64,000 bases of DNA from Megasphaera cerevisiae DSM 20462 (GTDB lineage: Bacteria; Bacillota; Negativicutes; Veillonellales; Megasphaeraceae), in contig NZ_LEKT01000009.1 of the NCBI RefSeq assembly GCF_001045675.1, forward strand, positions 1-64,000, in the 5' to 3' direction. The notes beneath the pieces were generated by a model that did no database searches, had not been told where the DNA came from, and saw only the letters and a program-made list of their open reading frames with translations. Position 1 is the stretch's first letter. The number at the start of each line of letters is the position of its first letter. Below, in pieces: positions 25,275-34,814 of the stretch. Both the position numbers and the translations under genes were made by a program.

Positions 25275-26285
25275 ATGCACAGCATGTCCCATTTCTGGCG
25301 TCTGTCCAGAAAAATATATGGTCCGCGGAATGCTCAGGAAAATAAACGGGCTGTCGTCTTTTTCTTTCGCGCAGTAACCAACCGCAGCCTGTTTGAAGAA
25401 TTATATGCTTTTTTTGAAGCTTACCCGCCCATGCAGGGCTTTTTCGAAACACACGATCCAGATTTCCAAGAGGTCATGACCCGCGTCTTTCTCTTCAAAA
25501 ACTCAACGATGCGTCAGCGTCTGGATGCGCTGCTTCACCATTTCACCATTCTGCGCAGTTTTTTTTCTGACGAGGTCATCCACAAAATCTATTGGGAGTC
25601 CGGATATACACTATGGAAATCAGAGGACAGCACGCTGCCCCTCGAAGCCCGTCTTCTCTTTGACACGGGCCAGCGAAAAGAAGGCTTTCTGTCCCTCGGC
25701 TTATATCATGAACAAGAAATGATATATCATTTCAACTTCCGTTTCGACTACAATGCAGACGGCATACCGTCTATCTATATCGGCACGCTTCAAGGCTCCA
25801 AGCATGGCTTGGATACGACCAAGGCGCTTACCAAAAAACTCTTTGGCTATCGTCCCAAAAACTTTATTTTATATTTGCTGCGCATCTTTATCCAGACCTT
25901 GGGAATTCACGATTTTTATGTCATCACTGATGAAGGTTTTTACACCAACAGCCACGTCCTGCGAGGCAACCGTTCCAAAAAAACCAACTTCAATGATTTC
26001 TGGATTGATGAAGGAGCGGTCCCTGATCCGAGAGAAGCATGGTATTTTCGTATGCCTATTGAAGAAAAGCGCCGCAAATACGGGGATATCAAATCCCAGA
26101 AACGCAACCTGTTCCGCAAGCGATATCTTCTCATGGATCAAATCATACCAGCTTATATACAATCTGTACGCACCCTGTTCCGTAACGGTTTTGCACCGGT
26201 TCCCTCGGCACAGGACGAAGCTGCCATATTGGACAAGCCAGCCGGCTACGATCCAATAGAAGCACCGTCTGATACCAACGCGTAA
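25275..26285 (+). CDS. VirK/YbjX (DUF535) family protein
   Basis: The 336 residues match the DUF535/VirK/YbjX family: the N-terminal hydrophobic/aromatic part, YHEQEMIYHFNFRFDY, then the signature IYIGTLQGSKHGLDTTKALTK-type block, LFGYRPKNFILYLLRIF, and FYVITDEGFYTNS. The family occurs mainly in bacteria with outer membranes and has been tied to envelope or peptide resistance in enterobacteria; the biochemical role is unknown. I chose the ATG at 25275 because GAGGAGG lies 8 bases upstream; an upstream GTG at 25239 has none. It is a single-gene unit with its own promoter and terminator. Confidence 0.85.
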   Translation: MHSMSHFWRLSRKIYGPRNAQENKRAVVFFFRAVTNRSLFEELYAFFEAYPPMQGFFETHDPDFQEVMTRVFLFKNSTMRQRLDALLHHFTILRSFFSDEVIHKIYWESGYTLWKSEDSTLPLEARLLFDTGQRKEGFLSLGLYHEQEMIYHFNFRFDYNADGIPSIYIGTLQGSKHGLDTTKALTKKLFGYRPKNFILYLLRIFIQTLGIHDFYVITDEGFYTNSHVLRGNRSKKTNFNDFWIDEGAVPDPREAWYFRMPIEEKRRKYGDIKSQKRNLFRKRYLLMDQIIPAYIQSVRTLFRNGFAPVPSAQDEAAILDKPAGYDPIEAPSDTNA

Positions 26286-26320
26286 GCACCCCGGCATTTT
26301 TATTACATATTTTTTAAAAC

Positions 26321-26358
26321 AAGCAGGACCGGAACAAATTCCGGTCCTGCTTGTTTTT
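26321..26358. terminator. Bidirectional terminator after the VirK/YbjX-family gene
   Basis: AAGCAGGACCGGAA (26321-26334) pairs perfectly with 26339-26352 around a 4-base loop. GTTTTT follows on the plus strand and GTTTT on the minus strand. Confidence 0.85.
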
Positions 26359-26379
26359 ATATCTTTCAGGCCGCCATCT

Positions 26380-26420
26380 TTACGACAAAAAGACCGGTTT
26401 CCTAATCTTTTTTGTCGTAA
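26380..26420. repeat. Inverted repeat downstream of the porin remnant
   Basis: TTACGACAAAAAGA (26380-26393) pairs with 26406-26420 with one bulged base. It lies just after the stop of the porin remnant and contains an internal T-rich arm on either strand. It may be a leftover terminator. Confidence 0.45.
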
Positions 26421-26445
26421 GAATGCTTCATATAGTTTGCCGCAC

Positions 26446-27138
26446 CTAAAAACGATACGTCGCCTGAATTCTCGTATAGTCTCCCAGCGTAAAGTGTTCC
26501 GGCCCGTAGAGGGTGTCGCGCTGGCTTGTGCTCTTGGCACCGAAGGTATAGAAGGCTTCCAGGAGGAAGTTTTTCGCTGGGACGTAGCCGGCCCCCAGGG
26601 TAAAGGAGCGGATGCCGTCGAGGTAGCGGTCCGGTACCCCTTCTGTGCCGTTGCCGCCGAAGAAGGAGCCGTGTTCGAAGTACTTGTAGTCCGCAAAGGC
26701 ATTCCAGCTGCCGGGACGCTCCGTATCCGCCTTACCCACGTCGACGCGGGCCACCCAGAAGGTCGGCGCCGAGCCGCCGCCGGTATAGCGTCCGTAGGCA
26801 TCGCGGCCGCCATGGAAATAGCGGCCCGTAGCAGCGCGGTTGATCCCCCAGTCGAAGGACAGATAGGATGCGCCGAGCTTGTATTGGGCGCCGATGCCGA
26901 AGACATTGGCAATGTCCATTTCCTGATCATAATTCCCCCAGCCGCCGGCTATTTCTTCCATGCCCGTCTTGTGATAGCCTTCGCCCATGGAGCGGAGATA
27001 CCAGGCCTGGAGTCCCAGCTTGTCGCCCACTTTTTGCCGCACCTGTACGAAGGCGGCCCGGTCGATGGCCGGGCGGCGGTCTTGTTGTCGTATTGAAAAC
27101 AAGACCGCCAGTCACCCTCGTGACCAGCGGCGAAAAAA
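26446..27138 (-). pseudogene. Truncated, frameshifted outer-membrane porin remnant
   Basis: The minus-strand frame from 27102 to 26446 encodes about 215 residues of a beta-barrel: alternating strands with glycine/aromatic turns (KLGLQAWYLRSMGEG, FLLEAFYTFGAKS) and a final ...IQATYRF ending in phenylalanine, the usual outer-membrane insertion signal. There is no signal peptide, SLH domain or ribosome-binding site. Upstream, another frame continues the similarity (GHEGDWRSCFQYDNK) and joins the main frame if one G is restored near 27080 (DNK-DRRPAID). The sequence is clearly more GC-rich than its surroundings and stops abruptly near 27138. It resembles the 3' end of a Negativicutes porin gene. 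Confidence 0.75.
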
Positions 27139-27174
27139 TAGTATATGTATGTACACGCTTGCATTGTTACATCA

Positions 27175-27759
27175 TTATTTCTTTTTTAATGCTTCTATTT
27201 CTTCCTGCAGCTTTTGATTTTCTGCCTCCAAGGCAGTTACTTTTTGATTCAAATATGCAAGAGTGACTGCAGATGTCGGATCTGCCTCATTGGTTTGCAC
27301 CCCAGTAACCACACCGCTGCCGGTGAATTGGACACCGCCCAGGGAGCCGCTCCCGACATGGATCGCCGTACCGTATACCGTACCTATATTTGCTGTGGCA
27401 GACTGGATATTTTCAGCAGCTACGTTGTTTGCCTTGACGTTGCCTTCCTTTATTTCAATACCATTCATATATCCATTAACATACTGGCCCTGGTCATCTG
27501 TATCCCACATGGCGCTGCCGCCGACAGTTGTGACGTCCGCATCCTTGACCCCATCGCGCATGGTTATAATGCGATGATAGGTTCTGCCATCCTGATTATC
27601 GCCATAAGAGATAGATCTGAACTCATAGCTGGATGATACCGGCGCATTATCGCGGTCCCTTGCGGCCGTATCTTCACCTTGGACTGGATACGTCAGAAAG
27701 AATGCACCGGCCAGCAGTACTGCCGGCATATATTTTACCAATGCATAATTTTTTTTCAT
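27175..27759 (-). CDS. Secreted protein with C-terminal coiled coil, trimeric-adhesin-like
   Basis: The 194 residues begin with a signal peptide (KKNYALVKYMPAVLLAGAFF, likely cut after ...YPVQG). The middle region has glycine/valine-rich short strands (ATANIGTVYGTAIHVGSGS, VTGVQTNEADPTSAVTLAYL) that resemble head or neck segments of trimeric autotransporters. The last 30 residues form a heptad coiled coil (VTALEAENQKLQEEIEALKKK). No membrane anchor barrel follows. It could be a periplasmic or surface stalk protein. The exact family is not recognised. It has its own promoter. Confidence 0.7.
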   Translation of the reverse strand: MKKNYALVKYMPAVLLAGAFFLTYPVQGEDTAARDRDNAPVSSSYEFRSISYGDNQDGRTYHRIITMRDGVKDADVTTVGGSAMWDTDDQGQYVNGYMNGIEIKEGNVKANNVAAENIQSATANIGTVYGTAIHVGSGSLGGVQFTGSGVVTGVQTNEADPTSAVTLAYLNQKVTALEAENQKLQEEIEALKKK

Positions 27760-27804
27760 AAAAATCCCCTCCTGCCTAGCAGCATAATTTTATTTTTCAA
27801 CACA

Positions 27805-27833
27805 ATTATACATTAGCATTATATAGCAAGCAA
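27805..27833 (-). promoter_or_regulatory. Promoter of the coiled-coil secreted protein gene
   Basis: On the minus strand TTGCTT (27833-27828) and TATAAT (27810-27805) are 17 bases apart, about 45 bases before the start codon. Confidence 0.6.
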
Positions 27834-27948
27834 GTTTTTTCCTTAACAGCGACGGCAGGCGATTATACGGGAGAATAGCCCTGCATACAAGAATCATTCA
27901 AAGCAATTGACAACTATTATTTTGAATTTGAAAGTATATTTTTCGCAG

Positions 27949-27997
27949 CAATACTCCGTCTCTTCACCGGTATCCTGCAGGAAAAAACGGAGTATTG
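27949..27997. repeat. Inverted repeat downstream of the hydroxyacid oxidase gene
   Basis: CAATACTCCGT (27949-27959) pairs perfectly with 27987-27997. The loop is 27 bases and there is no T-run outside the stem, so it is not a standard terminator. It may still stabilise or end the transcript. Confidence 0.4.
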
Positions 27998-28027
27998 TTA
28001 CTGTCACTTACTGGAGCAACACATATA

Positions 28028-29059
28028 CTATTTAATTTGTTTCAATATGGTGCGGCTGACATGTTTAAGGTCTGCCGTACCGGTAATCATCATAGCATCA
28101 CTGAGTTCTCTTTTGAAGGTATCCAGCATGAGCTTTACCCCTTCTGCCCCACCGCCGATGGCGGCCACAGCAGCCAGCCGTCCGATGAGAACTGCGTCAG
28201 CACCAAGAGCCAGCATTTTCAAAACATCTTCTCCACGGCGTACACCGCCGTCAACAAAAATCGTAATCCGTCCTTTGACCGCATCCGCAATTTCCGGCAG
28301 TACATCTGCGGTTCCGGCCATACCGTCCAGAATACGGCCGCCGTGATTGCTGACGACAATGCCTTTCGCACCGGCGTCAACACAAGCTATCGCTTCCTCT
28401 GGAGACATGATGCCCTTGACAATAAACGGAATATGGACTGATGCCGCAATCTTTTTGATGCTGTCCGCATTTTTGGGACCTACGGGCTGCCCAAAAATGC
28501 GCATGTTGATCAGCGTAGCCGCATCAATATCACTAGCCACAGCCGGTGCGCCGGCCGCTTCCGCCAGCTTGGCCTTTTCAATAATCTTGACGTCTTCCCG
28601 GGGCTTGATCGTCGGAATGACAAATCCCCGTCTTTTTTGGCAGGATTCGATTCCTGAGGCATACATGTAGGCAGCCCCACTATCACCGGTAAAGGCTAAG
28701 GTACCCGCTTCCATAGCCCCTTGTGTAACGGCTTCGTCATATTCTCTTTCAACGGCTTCGGGATCGCCCTCGACTTTGGCATTCAGCACGATGCCGCCGA
28801 CCGGAGCGATCAGCACTGGCAGACTCAGCTTTTTTCCAAACAGTTCGATTGCCGTATCCGGTGTTTCCACTCCGGCCATGCTGCGCATGATCAGCCCGTA
28901 TTCCTGCAGCGCTTCTACATTACGCATAAAGGAGTGTGCAGTCCGCAGTCCGCCAAACCCGGGAATCATGCCGACACAAGCTTTGCCGTTGCATTCGGGA
29001 CAGACATGACAGCCTTTCATCCGTTTTCTTGCATTATCACGCATTTCTTTTACATCCAT
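28028..29059 (-). CDS. FMN-dependent alpha-hydroxy-acid oxidoreductase
   Basis: The product is a TIM-barrel FMN enzyme of the lactate/glycolate oxidase and dehydrogenase family. Evidence includes LPVLIAPVGGIVLNAK, HIPFIVKGIMSPEEA (the active-site lysine strand), KGIVVSNHGGRILDGMAG (catalytic histidine in NHGGR) and TIFVDGGVRRGEDVLKMLALGADAV-type phosphate-binding strands. It is 343 residues. Unusually, the N-terminus carries a cysteine cluster, CHVCPECNGKAC (about 18-29), that might bind iron-sulfur or zinc. It follows the rubredoxin gene, suggesting electron transfer from a reduced flavin to rubredoxin; this is an inference. GAGGAGG precedes the ATG. Confidence 0.85.
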   Translation of the reverse strand: MDVKEMRDNARKRMKGCHVCPECNGKACVGMIPGFGGLRTAHSFMRNVEALQEYGLIMRSMAGVETPDTAIELFGKKLSLPVLIAPVGGIVLNAKVEGDPEAVEREYDEAVTQGAMEAGTLAFTGDSGAAYMYASGIESCQKRRGFVIPTIKPREDVKIIEKAKLAEAAGAPAVASDIDAATLINMRIFGQPVGPKNADSIKKIAASVHIPFIVKGIMSPEEAIACVDAGAKGIVVSNHGGRILDGMAGTADVLPEIADAVKGRITIFVDGGVRRGEDVLKMLALGADAVLIGRLAAVAAIGGGAEGVKLMLDTFKRELSDAMMITGTADLKHVSRTILKQIK

Positions 29060-29075
29060 TATTTTTACCTCCTCT

Positions 29076-29119
29076 AAAAAAAACCTACTGTCATGAGTAT
29101 ATCACATGACAGTAGGTTT
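29076..29119 (-). terminator. Terminator or attenuator between rubredoxin and the FMN enzyme
   Basis: AAACCTACTGTCATG (29081-29095) pairs perfectly with 29105-29119. On the minus strand it is followed by eight T residues. No separate promoter for the FMN enzyme was found, so it probably gives rubredoxin higher expression than the gene behind it. Confidence 0.85.
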
Positions 29120-29134
29120 TGACATTGCTGAAAA

Positions 29135-29296
29135 TCAGTCCATTTTTGTAAAGGCATCTTTGCCTGCGCCACAGGTCGGGCAGACCCAGTCTTCCGGCAA
29201 ATCAGCAAATTTTGTGCCTGCCGCTACGCCGTTATCAGCGTCACCTTCCGCTTCATCATAAATGTAACCACAGATAGTGCATTCGTATTTGTCCAT
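29135..29296 (-). CDS. Rubredoxin
   Basis: Rubredoxin is a small iron protein that carries single electrons. The 53 residues start [19 protein letters not shown] and end near [14 protein letters not shown]; the four cysteines of the two CxxC pairs bind the iron. Length and spacing are exactly those of anaerobe rubredoxins. AGGAGG lies 9 bases before the ATG. It has a strong promoter upstream and a terminator hairpin downstream, and it precedes an FMN-dependent oxidoreductase that could be its redox partner. Confidence 0.95.
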   Translation of the reverse strand: MDKYECTICGYIYDEAEGDADNGVAAGTKFADLPEDWVCPTCGAGKDAFTKMD

Positions 29297-29356
29297 TCTA
29301 ACATACCTCCTAAAAATGTTTTACTAACGGATAGTCCTTATTAATTATCCCTTTTC

Positions 29357-29385
29357 ATCATACCATATGCTACTGCATTTTGCAA
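29357..29385 (-). promoter_or_regulatory. Promoter of the rubredoxin gene
   Basis: On the minus strand TTGCAA (29385-29380) and TATGAT (29362-29357) are 17 bases apart. It starts 4 bases after the stop of the upstream secreted protein gene. Confidence 0.65.
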
Positions 29386-29388
29386 TAC

Positions 29389-30036
29389 TCATTTTGCCGG
29401 TTTTCCCATATCAATGTCTACAATACCGGTAGCGTACGGTGCAATTTCATATTGCCCAAAAAGAAAGTGTATATTCCGTTTGCCATCCAGATAATAATTG
29501 GACGGAAGTTCCGTTAAGCCATTGAAATAAGAGGACAACTTATAGGAGCTGAGCGTAATTTTATTATTGATGCGCTTCAGCGTGAAGTCCTTCGCATCCT
29601 GCGGGCGGACCAGGTCCTGCCAGTTGAGCCGCTGCCCGGTCTGTACGTCAAAGGTTACACCGGTCTTCCAGCTTGTGGGATGTGCTGCCCCTTCAAGATA
29701 AATATATCCTTGATCAATAAAGGACAAATATTTCCCATCGTTGAGTGTCACTGCATAGGACTTTTCTTCGGTCATTTTCATGTCGTCCCGACCCTCTTTT
29801 TGGAAGAATTGTTCCGCTTTTTTTTGTTCATCCAAAAAATACTGGGTAATTGCTTGTCCCGCTGCCAGATTACCTTCTACAGAGACCTGAGGATATTGTA
29901 CCGTCAGCGTACTGCCGTTAGGACGTGTGTATACTGCCCTTTGCGCATCCTGTACTGCGGCCGGGGATGCCGCCAAGGCCATGGAACCGATCAGCAGCGC
30001 AGAACATACCGCCATAAGAAATTTCTGTTTAATCAT
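29389..30036 (-). CDS. Secreted DUF3298/RsiV-type domain protein
   Basis: The 215 residues have a clear signal peptide (MIKQKFLMAVCSALLIGSMA, cleavage after ALA). The mature part resembles the DUF4163/DUF3298 pair found in RsiV and PdaC: YFLDEQKKAEQFF, then the conserved GYIYLEGAAHPTSWKTGVTF with the family's G-G-A-H-P pattern, TGQRLNWQDL, and the C-terminal NIHFLFGQYEIAPYATG. It lacks a catalytic or regulatory partner domain, so a periplasmic ligand-binding role is possible but unproven. It follows uvrC by 38 bases. Confidence 0.75.
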   Translation of the reverse strand: MIKQKFLMAVCSALLIGSMALAASPAAVQDAQRAVYTRPNGSTLTVQYPQVSVEGNLAAGQAITQYFLDEQKKAEQFFQKEGRDDMKMTEEKSYAVTLNDGKYLSFIDQGYIYLEGAAHPTSWKTGVTFDVQTGQRLNWQDLVRPQDAKDFTLKRINNKITLSSYKLSSYFNGLTELPSNYYLDGKRNIHFLFGQYEIAPYATGIVDIDMGKPAK

Positions 30037-30074
30037 CCTTCCATCTCCTCCTCACATAATATATTGTTATATCA

Positions 30075-31898
30075 TTATATCATTTTTCGCTTTTCATCGG
30101 TACCCAAACGAAAAAAATAATATACATTTTCCGCTGCCTGTCTGGACATGCCCGGCACAGCAGCCAATTCTTCCACAGTAGCACCTTTCATGTCTTCCAG
30201 TGTTTTGAAAGACTGCCACAAGGCCTTGCGGCGTTTGGGGCCGATACCTTCTACGTGGTCAAGGATGGATACAAGACTCCGCTTGCCGCGCAGACTGCGA
30301 TGATAGGTAATGGCAAAGCGGTGCGCTTCATCCCGGATAGCCTGCAGCAGCTGCAGCTCCGGCGTATGATGATCCAAAATGATAGAATCACTCCGCCCCT
30401 CGACAAATACTTCTTCGATGCGCTTAGCCAGGCTGACAACCGGCGCTTCGCAACCAGCCGCCCGTATGACTGGCAAGGCAGCATGAAGCTGCCCTTTGCC
30501 GCCGTCTATAATAATCAGATCCGGCTCAGGCCATTCACTTTCACGGTAGCGCCGGCCCATGATTTCCGCCATAGATTTAAAATCATCCGGCTTTCCCTGA
30601 ACAGTTTTCAATTTAAAACGGCGATATTCCTTTTTAGCCGGCCGGCCTCCTTCAAACACCACCATCGAAGCCACTGTTTCAATTCCCTGCGTATGCGAAA
30701 TATCAAAGCACTCCATCCGTTCCGGCAGATGCGGCAAATCAAGAATACGGGCCAGCGCTTCGACGGCGCCGCTGGTCTTATCCTTGTCATGCTGCCATTG
30801 CAGGCGGCGCTGTTCCAACAAAACGCGAGCATTGTCTTCGGCCATATCAAGCAGCTTTTTTTTCAGGCCCCGCTGGGGCACGACAAGAGATACATGCTGC
30901 CCCTTTTTGGCGCTGAGGCGCCGTTCATGCCCTTCTACGTCATCGACTGCCGCTGCGACGATTTCCCTGGGTACAAATACATCGCCGGTGTAATATTGAT
31001 CCAGTACAGCGTCGGTAAGAGCCGCCGCCGTTTCATCCGCACTATTATCCAGACTGAAGGTCTCTCGCCCCATGAGCTTGCCCCGGCGTATCAAATAAAT
31101 CTGCACACAAGTCTGTCCTGCATCACGAGAAAAGCCAAGAACATCCATATCCCCGCCCCCTTGTGTCACGATTGTCTGCTGCTTTTGAATAACATGAATA
31201 GATTGAATTTGATCACGGTACATAGCCGCTTTTTCAAATTCCATCTGTTCTGCCGCTTCCTCCATGTTAGACTGCAGTTCCCGCAGCACACCGGTATCCC
31301 GCCCATCCAGGACATTGACGGCTTGCTGAACCAGCTCGCCGTATGCGGCCCTGGTAATATAATGCACACAGGGTGCATCACAGTGGCCCAGATGATACTG
31401 CAGGCAAGGACGATCTGTCCGCATCGTACGGCAGGACCTGATATGAAAAGCACGCTGCAGGAGCTTCAGCACACGATGTACGGCCCCAGCATCAGCAAAG
31501 GGGCCGAAGTAGCGGGCACCGTCCCGCAAGACACGGCGCGTCATGTAAATACGCGGATAGTCCTCTTGCAGCGTCACTTTAATATAGGGATATGTTTTAT
31601 CGTCCCGAAGCATAATATTATACCGTGGATGATGCTTTTTGATCAGCGTATTTTCCAGTATGAGCGCTTCCATCTCATTAGTCACAACCATCGTTTCCAA
31701 ATCGACAGCATGACTCATCATGGCTGCTACCTTCGGAGATCGGTTTACATCTCTCCGGACATAGCTTTTAACACGGTTACGCAGATTAACAGCCTTGCCG
31801 ACGTAAATAATACGGCCGGTCACATCCTTCCAAAGATATACACCAGGCTGTGTCGTCAGATTATGTATTTTCTCCAGTACTGCTTCACTTACTGCCAT
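30075..31898 (-). CDS. uvrC: Excinuclease ABC subunit UvrC
   Basis: UvrC makes both cuts around a DNA lesion. The 607 residues contain the N-terminal GIY-YIG nuclease ([20 protein letters not shown]), a cysteine cluster ([22 protein letters not shown]), a UVR motif, the RNase H-like second nuclease domain ([33 protein letters not shown]) and a terminal helix-hairpin-helix ([19 protein letters not shown]). The start overlaps the uvrA end by 14 bases, so the two are coupled. Confidence 0.97.
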   Translation of the reverse strand: MAVSEAVLEKIHNLTTQPGVYLWKDVTGRIIYVGKAVNLRNRVKSYVRRDVNRSPKVAAMMSHAVDLETMVVTNEMEALILENTLIKKHHPRYNIMLRDDKTYPYIKVTLQEDYPRIYMTRRVLRDGARYFGPFADAGAVHRVLKLLQRAFHIRSCRTMRTDRPCLQYHLGHCDAPCVHYITRAAYGELVQQAVNVLDGRDTGVLRELQSNMEEAAEQMEFEKAAMYRDQIQSIHVIQKQQTIVTQGGGDMDVLGFSRDAGQTCVQIYLIRRGKLMGRETFSLDNSADETAAALTDAVLDQYYTGDVFVPREIVAAAVDDVEGHERRLSAKKGQHVSLVVPQRGLKKKLLDMAEDNARVLLEQRRLQWQHDKDKTSGAVEALARILDLPHLPERMECFDISHTQGIETVASMVVFEGGRPAKKEYRRFKLKTVQGKPDDFKSMAEIMGRRYRESEWPEPDLIIIDGGKGQLHAALPVIRAAGCEAPVVSLAKRIEEVFVEGRSDSIILDHHTPELQLLQAIRDEAHRFAITYHRSLRGKRSLVSILDHVEGIGPKRRKALWQSFKTLEDMKGATVEELAAVPGMSRQAAENVYYFFRLGTDEKRKMI

Positions 31899-34749
31899 GA
31901 TCCTTCCCCTTTGTCATGAGCTGTCTGGTTCGTTCTAAGACAGGCTTTAAAAATCTGCCGGTATACGACTCCGGCACACGGCAAATGTCTTCCGGCGTTC
32001 CAGCAGCAACAATACTGCCGCCGCCGTCTCCGCCCTCAGGCCCCAGGTCAATAATATAATCAGCCGTCTTGATAACATCCAGATTATGCTCGATGACAAT
32101 GACCGTATCTCCGCCATCGACGAGCATCTGCAGTACATCCATGAGCTTGTGAATGTCTGCGGCATGCAAACCCGTCGTCGGTTCGTCCAATATATACAAA
32201 GTTCGTCCCGTACTGCGTTTGGACAGTTCTGCGGCCAGCTTGATACGCTGAGCTTCCCCACCGGAAAGTGTCGTAGCCGGCTGCCCCAGACGGATATATC
32301 CTAAGCCAACTTCCTGCAGTGTTTTCAATTTATTAAGAATTCGCGGAAGGTTGGCAAAAAACTCACAAGCATCATCAACAGTCATGTTCAGTACGTCAGA
32401 AATCGTTTTTCCCTTATATTTTACTTCCAGCGTCTCCCTGTTATAGCGCGCTCCGTGGCAAACCTCACAGGGCACATATACATCAGGCAGGAAGTTCATT
32501 TCAATGCGGATGATGCCGTCGCCATGGCAGGCTTCACAGCGTCCGCCTTTGATGTTAAAGCTGAACCGCCCCGCCTTATAGCCCCGCACCTTAGCTTCCG
32601 AGGTCTGACTGTACAGTTGACGTATAAAATCAAACACACCGGTATACGTGGCCGGATTGGAACGCGGCGTCCGTCCGATGGGTGATTGATCGATATTAAT
32701 GATTTTATCGATATATTCCGTGCCCTTTATTTTCTTGAATTTTCCCGGCCGGTGTAATGTCCCATAAACAGCTTCAGCCAGCCCTTTGTAGAGTATTTCA
32801 TTGACCAAGGTCGATTTGCCCGATCCGGATACGCCCGTCACTACCGTCAAGGTTCCTATAGGGAAGGATACATTGATCTTTTTCAAATTATGTTCTTCCG
32901 CACCGATAACTTCAATCATCTTACCGGTGCCCCGACGCCGTTCGACAGGAAGGGGGATAAATTTTGTGCCTTTCAAATACTGACCGGTCACAGACTGTTC
33001 GCAGGCCATAATGTCGGCAACGGTCCCCTGCGCGACGACCTGACCGCCATGTTCTCCTGCAGCCGGACCTATATCGACAATAAAATCTGCCGCCCGCATC
33101 GTATCCTCATCGTGCTCTACCACGATAAGCGTATTGCCCAGATCACGCAGATGCTGCAATGCCTGAAGAAGTTTATCGTTATCCCGCTGGTGAAGTCCGA
33201 TAGACGGTTCATCCAAAATGTACAATACGCCGACAAGCCCTGAGCCAATCTGCGTTGCCAGACGGATACGCTGAGCTTCACCGCCGGACAGTGTTCCTGC
33301 CGTCCGGGACAAGGTAAGATACTCCAAGCCGACAGTCTGCAGAAATTCCAGACGTGACCGTATTTCCTTAAAAATCTGTTTGCCAATAAGCTGCTGTTTT
33401 TCCGTCAGCTGCAAGCCTTGAAAAAAGCGTATCATATCACTGACAGTGCAAGTCGTTAATTCATAAATATTTAATCCGCCAATTTTGATCGCCAGCGCTT
33501 CCGGACGCAGCCGGGCACCGTGACACGTCGTGCAGGGCTTCACGGACATAAATTGTTCAAACTGATCCCGCATCATGTCCGAAGAGGCTTCACGATAGCG
33601 GCGGCGCACCATGGGAATAACGCCTTCAAAAGGGGTGGAAAAGGTTTTTACCTCTCCGCGCAGATTTTCATATTCAAATACACAGGTATCCGCGGCGCCC
33701 CACAGAATTTTTTTCTGCAGTTCCTCAGGAAGTTCGCTATAGCAGGCATTCAGCGTAAATCCCCGGGGCTTGAGCAGCCCTCCCAGCTGACGCATAAACC
33801 ACGAATCGGGATTACTGCTCAGTGCCGCAATGGCCCCGTCGGCGAAGGGTTTATCCTCATCGGGCAGCACCAAATGCTGATCCACTTCCATCGTACTGCC
33901 AATGCCGGAGCAATCCGGGCAGGCGCCGAAAGGACTATTAAAGGAAAAAAGATGCGGCTCTATTTCCGGCAGGCTGATATGGCAATCCGGGCAGGCAAAG
34001 TGCTGACTGAAGGTAAGTACTTTTTTGGTGTTCATCTGCAAGATATGGACAATGCCGTCACTAAGCTTGGCCGCTGTTTCCAGTGAATCTGTCAGTCGAG
34101 TTAGAATACTGCTTTTTATAACCAGCCGGTCGATAATCACTTCTATCGTATGCTTTTTATTTTTATCCATAGGAATATCGTCGGATAAGAGATAAACAGT
34201 TCCGTCAACCCGCACCCGCACGTACCCGTCCTTGACGAGCCGGGTCAGGATTTTCTGATGAGTTCCCTTGCGTCCGTCAACAACCGGTGCCATGATCATG
34301 ACCTTTTCCCCTTCTCCGAGCGCCATGACTGAATCGGCCATTTGTTCAATCGTCTGCTGCCGGATGGGCTTGCCGCATTTAGGACAGAAGGCATCGCCTA
34401 CGCGCGCATACAGCAGCCGGAGATAATCATAAATCTCGGTAACCGTGCCGACGGTAGAACGGGGATTGCGGCTTGTTGTCTTTTGATCAATAGAAATAGC
34501 AGGGGACAGTCCTTCAATATAATCGACATCCGGCTTGTCCATCTGTCCTAAAAACTGCCGGGCATATGCCGACAGAGATTCAACATATCGCCGTTGTCCT
34601 TCCGCATAGATCGTATCAAAAGCCAGCGATGATTTTCCGGATCCGGACAAACCGGTAAACACAACCAGCTTGTCTCGAGGAATTTTTACATCTATATTTT
34701 TTAAATTGTGCTGTCGTGCACCTTTAATAACAATATATGGTTCCTGCAT
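31885..34749 (-). CDS. uvrA: Excinuclease ABC subunit UvrA
   Basis: UvrA is the damage-sensing ABC ATPase dimer. The 954 residues have two ATP-binding modules: Walker [18 protein letters not shown] near residue 35 with signature [14 protein letters not shown], and Walker [17 protein letters not shown] with signature [12 protein letters not shown]. Two zinc modules are visible (CPDC...CPDC and CEAC...CEVC). GGAGT lies about 13 bases before the ATG, a slightly long spacing. It lies 65 bases after uvrB in the uvrB-uvrA-uvrC unit. Confidence 0.98.
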   Translation of the reverse strand: MQEPYIVIKGARQHNLKNIDVKIPRDKLVVFTGLSGSGKSSLAFDTIYAEGQRRYVESLSAYARQFLGQMDKPDVDYIEGLSPAISIDQKTTSRNPRSTVGTVTEIYDYLRLLYARVGDAFCPKCGKPIRQQTIEQMADSVMALGEGEKVMIMAPVVDGRKGTHQKILTRLVKDGYVRVRVDGTVYLLSDDIPMDKNKKHTIEVIIDRLVIKSSILTRLTDSLETAAKLSDGIVHILQMNTKKVLTFSQHFACPDCHISLPEIEPHLFSFNSPFGACPDCSGIGSTMEVDQHLVLPDEDKPFADGAIAALSSNPDSWFMRQLGGLLKPRGFTLNACYSELPEELQKKILWGAADTCVFEYENLRGEVKTFSTPFEGVIPMVRRRYREASSDMMRDQFEQFMSVKPCTTCHGARLRPEALAIKIGGLNIYELTTCTVSDMIRFFQGLQLTEKQQLIGKQIFKEIRSRLEFLQTVGLEYLTLSRTAGTLSGGEAQRIRLATQIGSGLVGVLYILDEPSIGLHQRDNDKLLQALQHLRDLGNTLIVVEHDEDTMRAADFIVDIGPAAGEHGGQVVAQGTVADIMACEQSVTGQYLKGTKFIPLPVERRRGTGKMIEVIGAEEHNLKKINVSFPIGTLTVVTGVSGSGKSTLVNEILYKGLAEAVYGTLHRPGKFKKIKGTEYIDKIINIDQSPIGRTPRSNPATYTGVFDFIRQLYSQTSEAKVRGYKAGRFSFNIKGGRCEACHGDGIIRIEMNFLPDVYVPCEVCHGARYNRETLEVKYKGKTISDVLNMTVDDACEFFANLPRILNKLKTLQEVGLGYIRLGQPATTLSGGEAQRIKLAAELSKRSTGRTLYILDEPTTGLHAADIHKLMDVLQMLVDGGDTVIVIEHNLDVIKTADYIIDLGPEGGDGGGSIVAAGTPEDICRVPESYTGRFLKPVLERTRQLMTKGKDHGSK

Positions 34750-34814
34750 AGGTTGATTATATACTCCTTATCATCATATTAAATGAAATAGTTACCTGCC
34801 ATAAACGGTGCAGT

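Noticed and set aside
25869-26930. A 353-codon minus-strand frame covering the VirK/YbjX gene end and the porin remnant
   Set aside because: It spans two unrelated segments of different base composition and reads through a terminator hairpin. It is a chance frame.
26437-27096. A 219-codon plus-strand frame opposite the porin remnant
   Set aside because: It arises from the high GC content of the remnant. The minus frame ends in a typical outer-membrane C-terminus, while the plus frame shows no family likeness.
30255-31919. A 554-codon open frame on the plus strand opposite uvrC
   Set aside because: It is an exact antisense shadow of uvrC, which has all expected domains. The plus frame has no ribosome-binding site and no recognisable motif.
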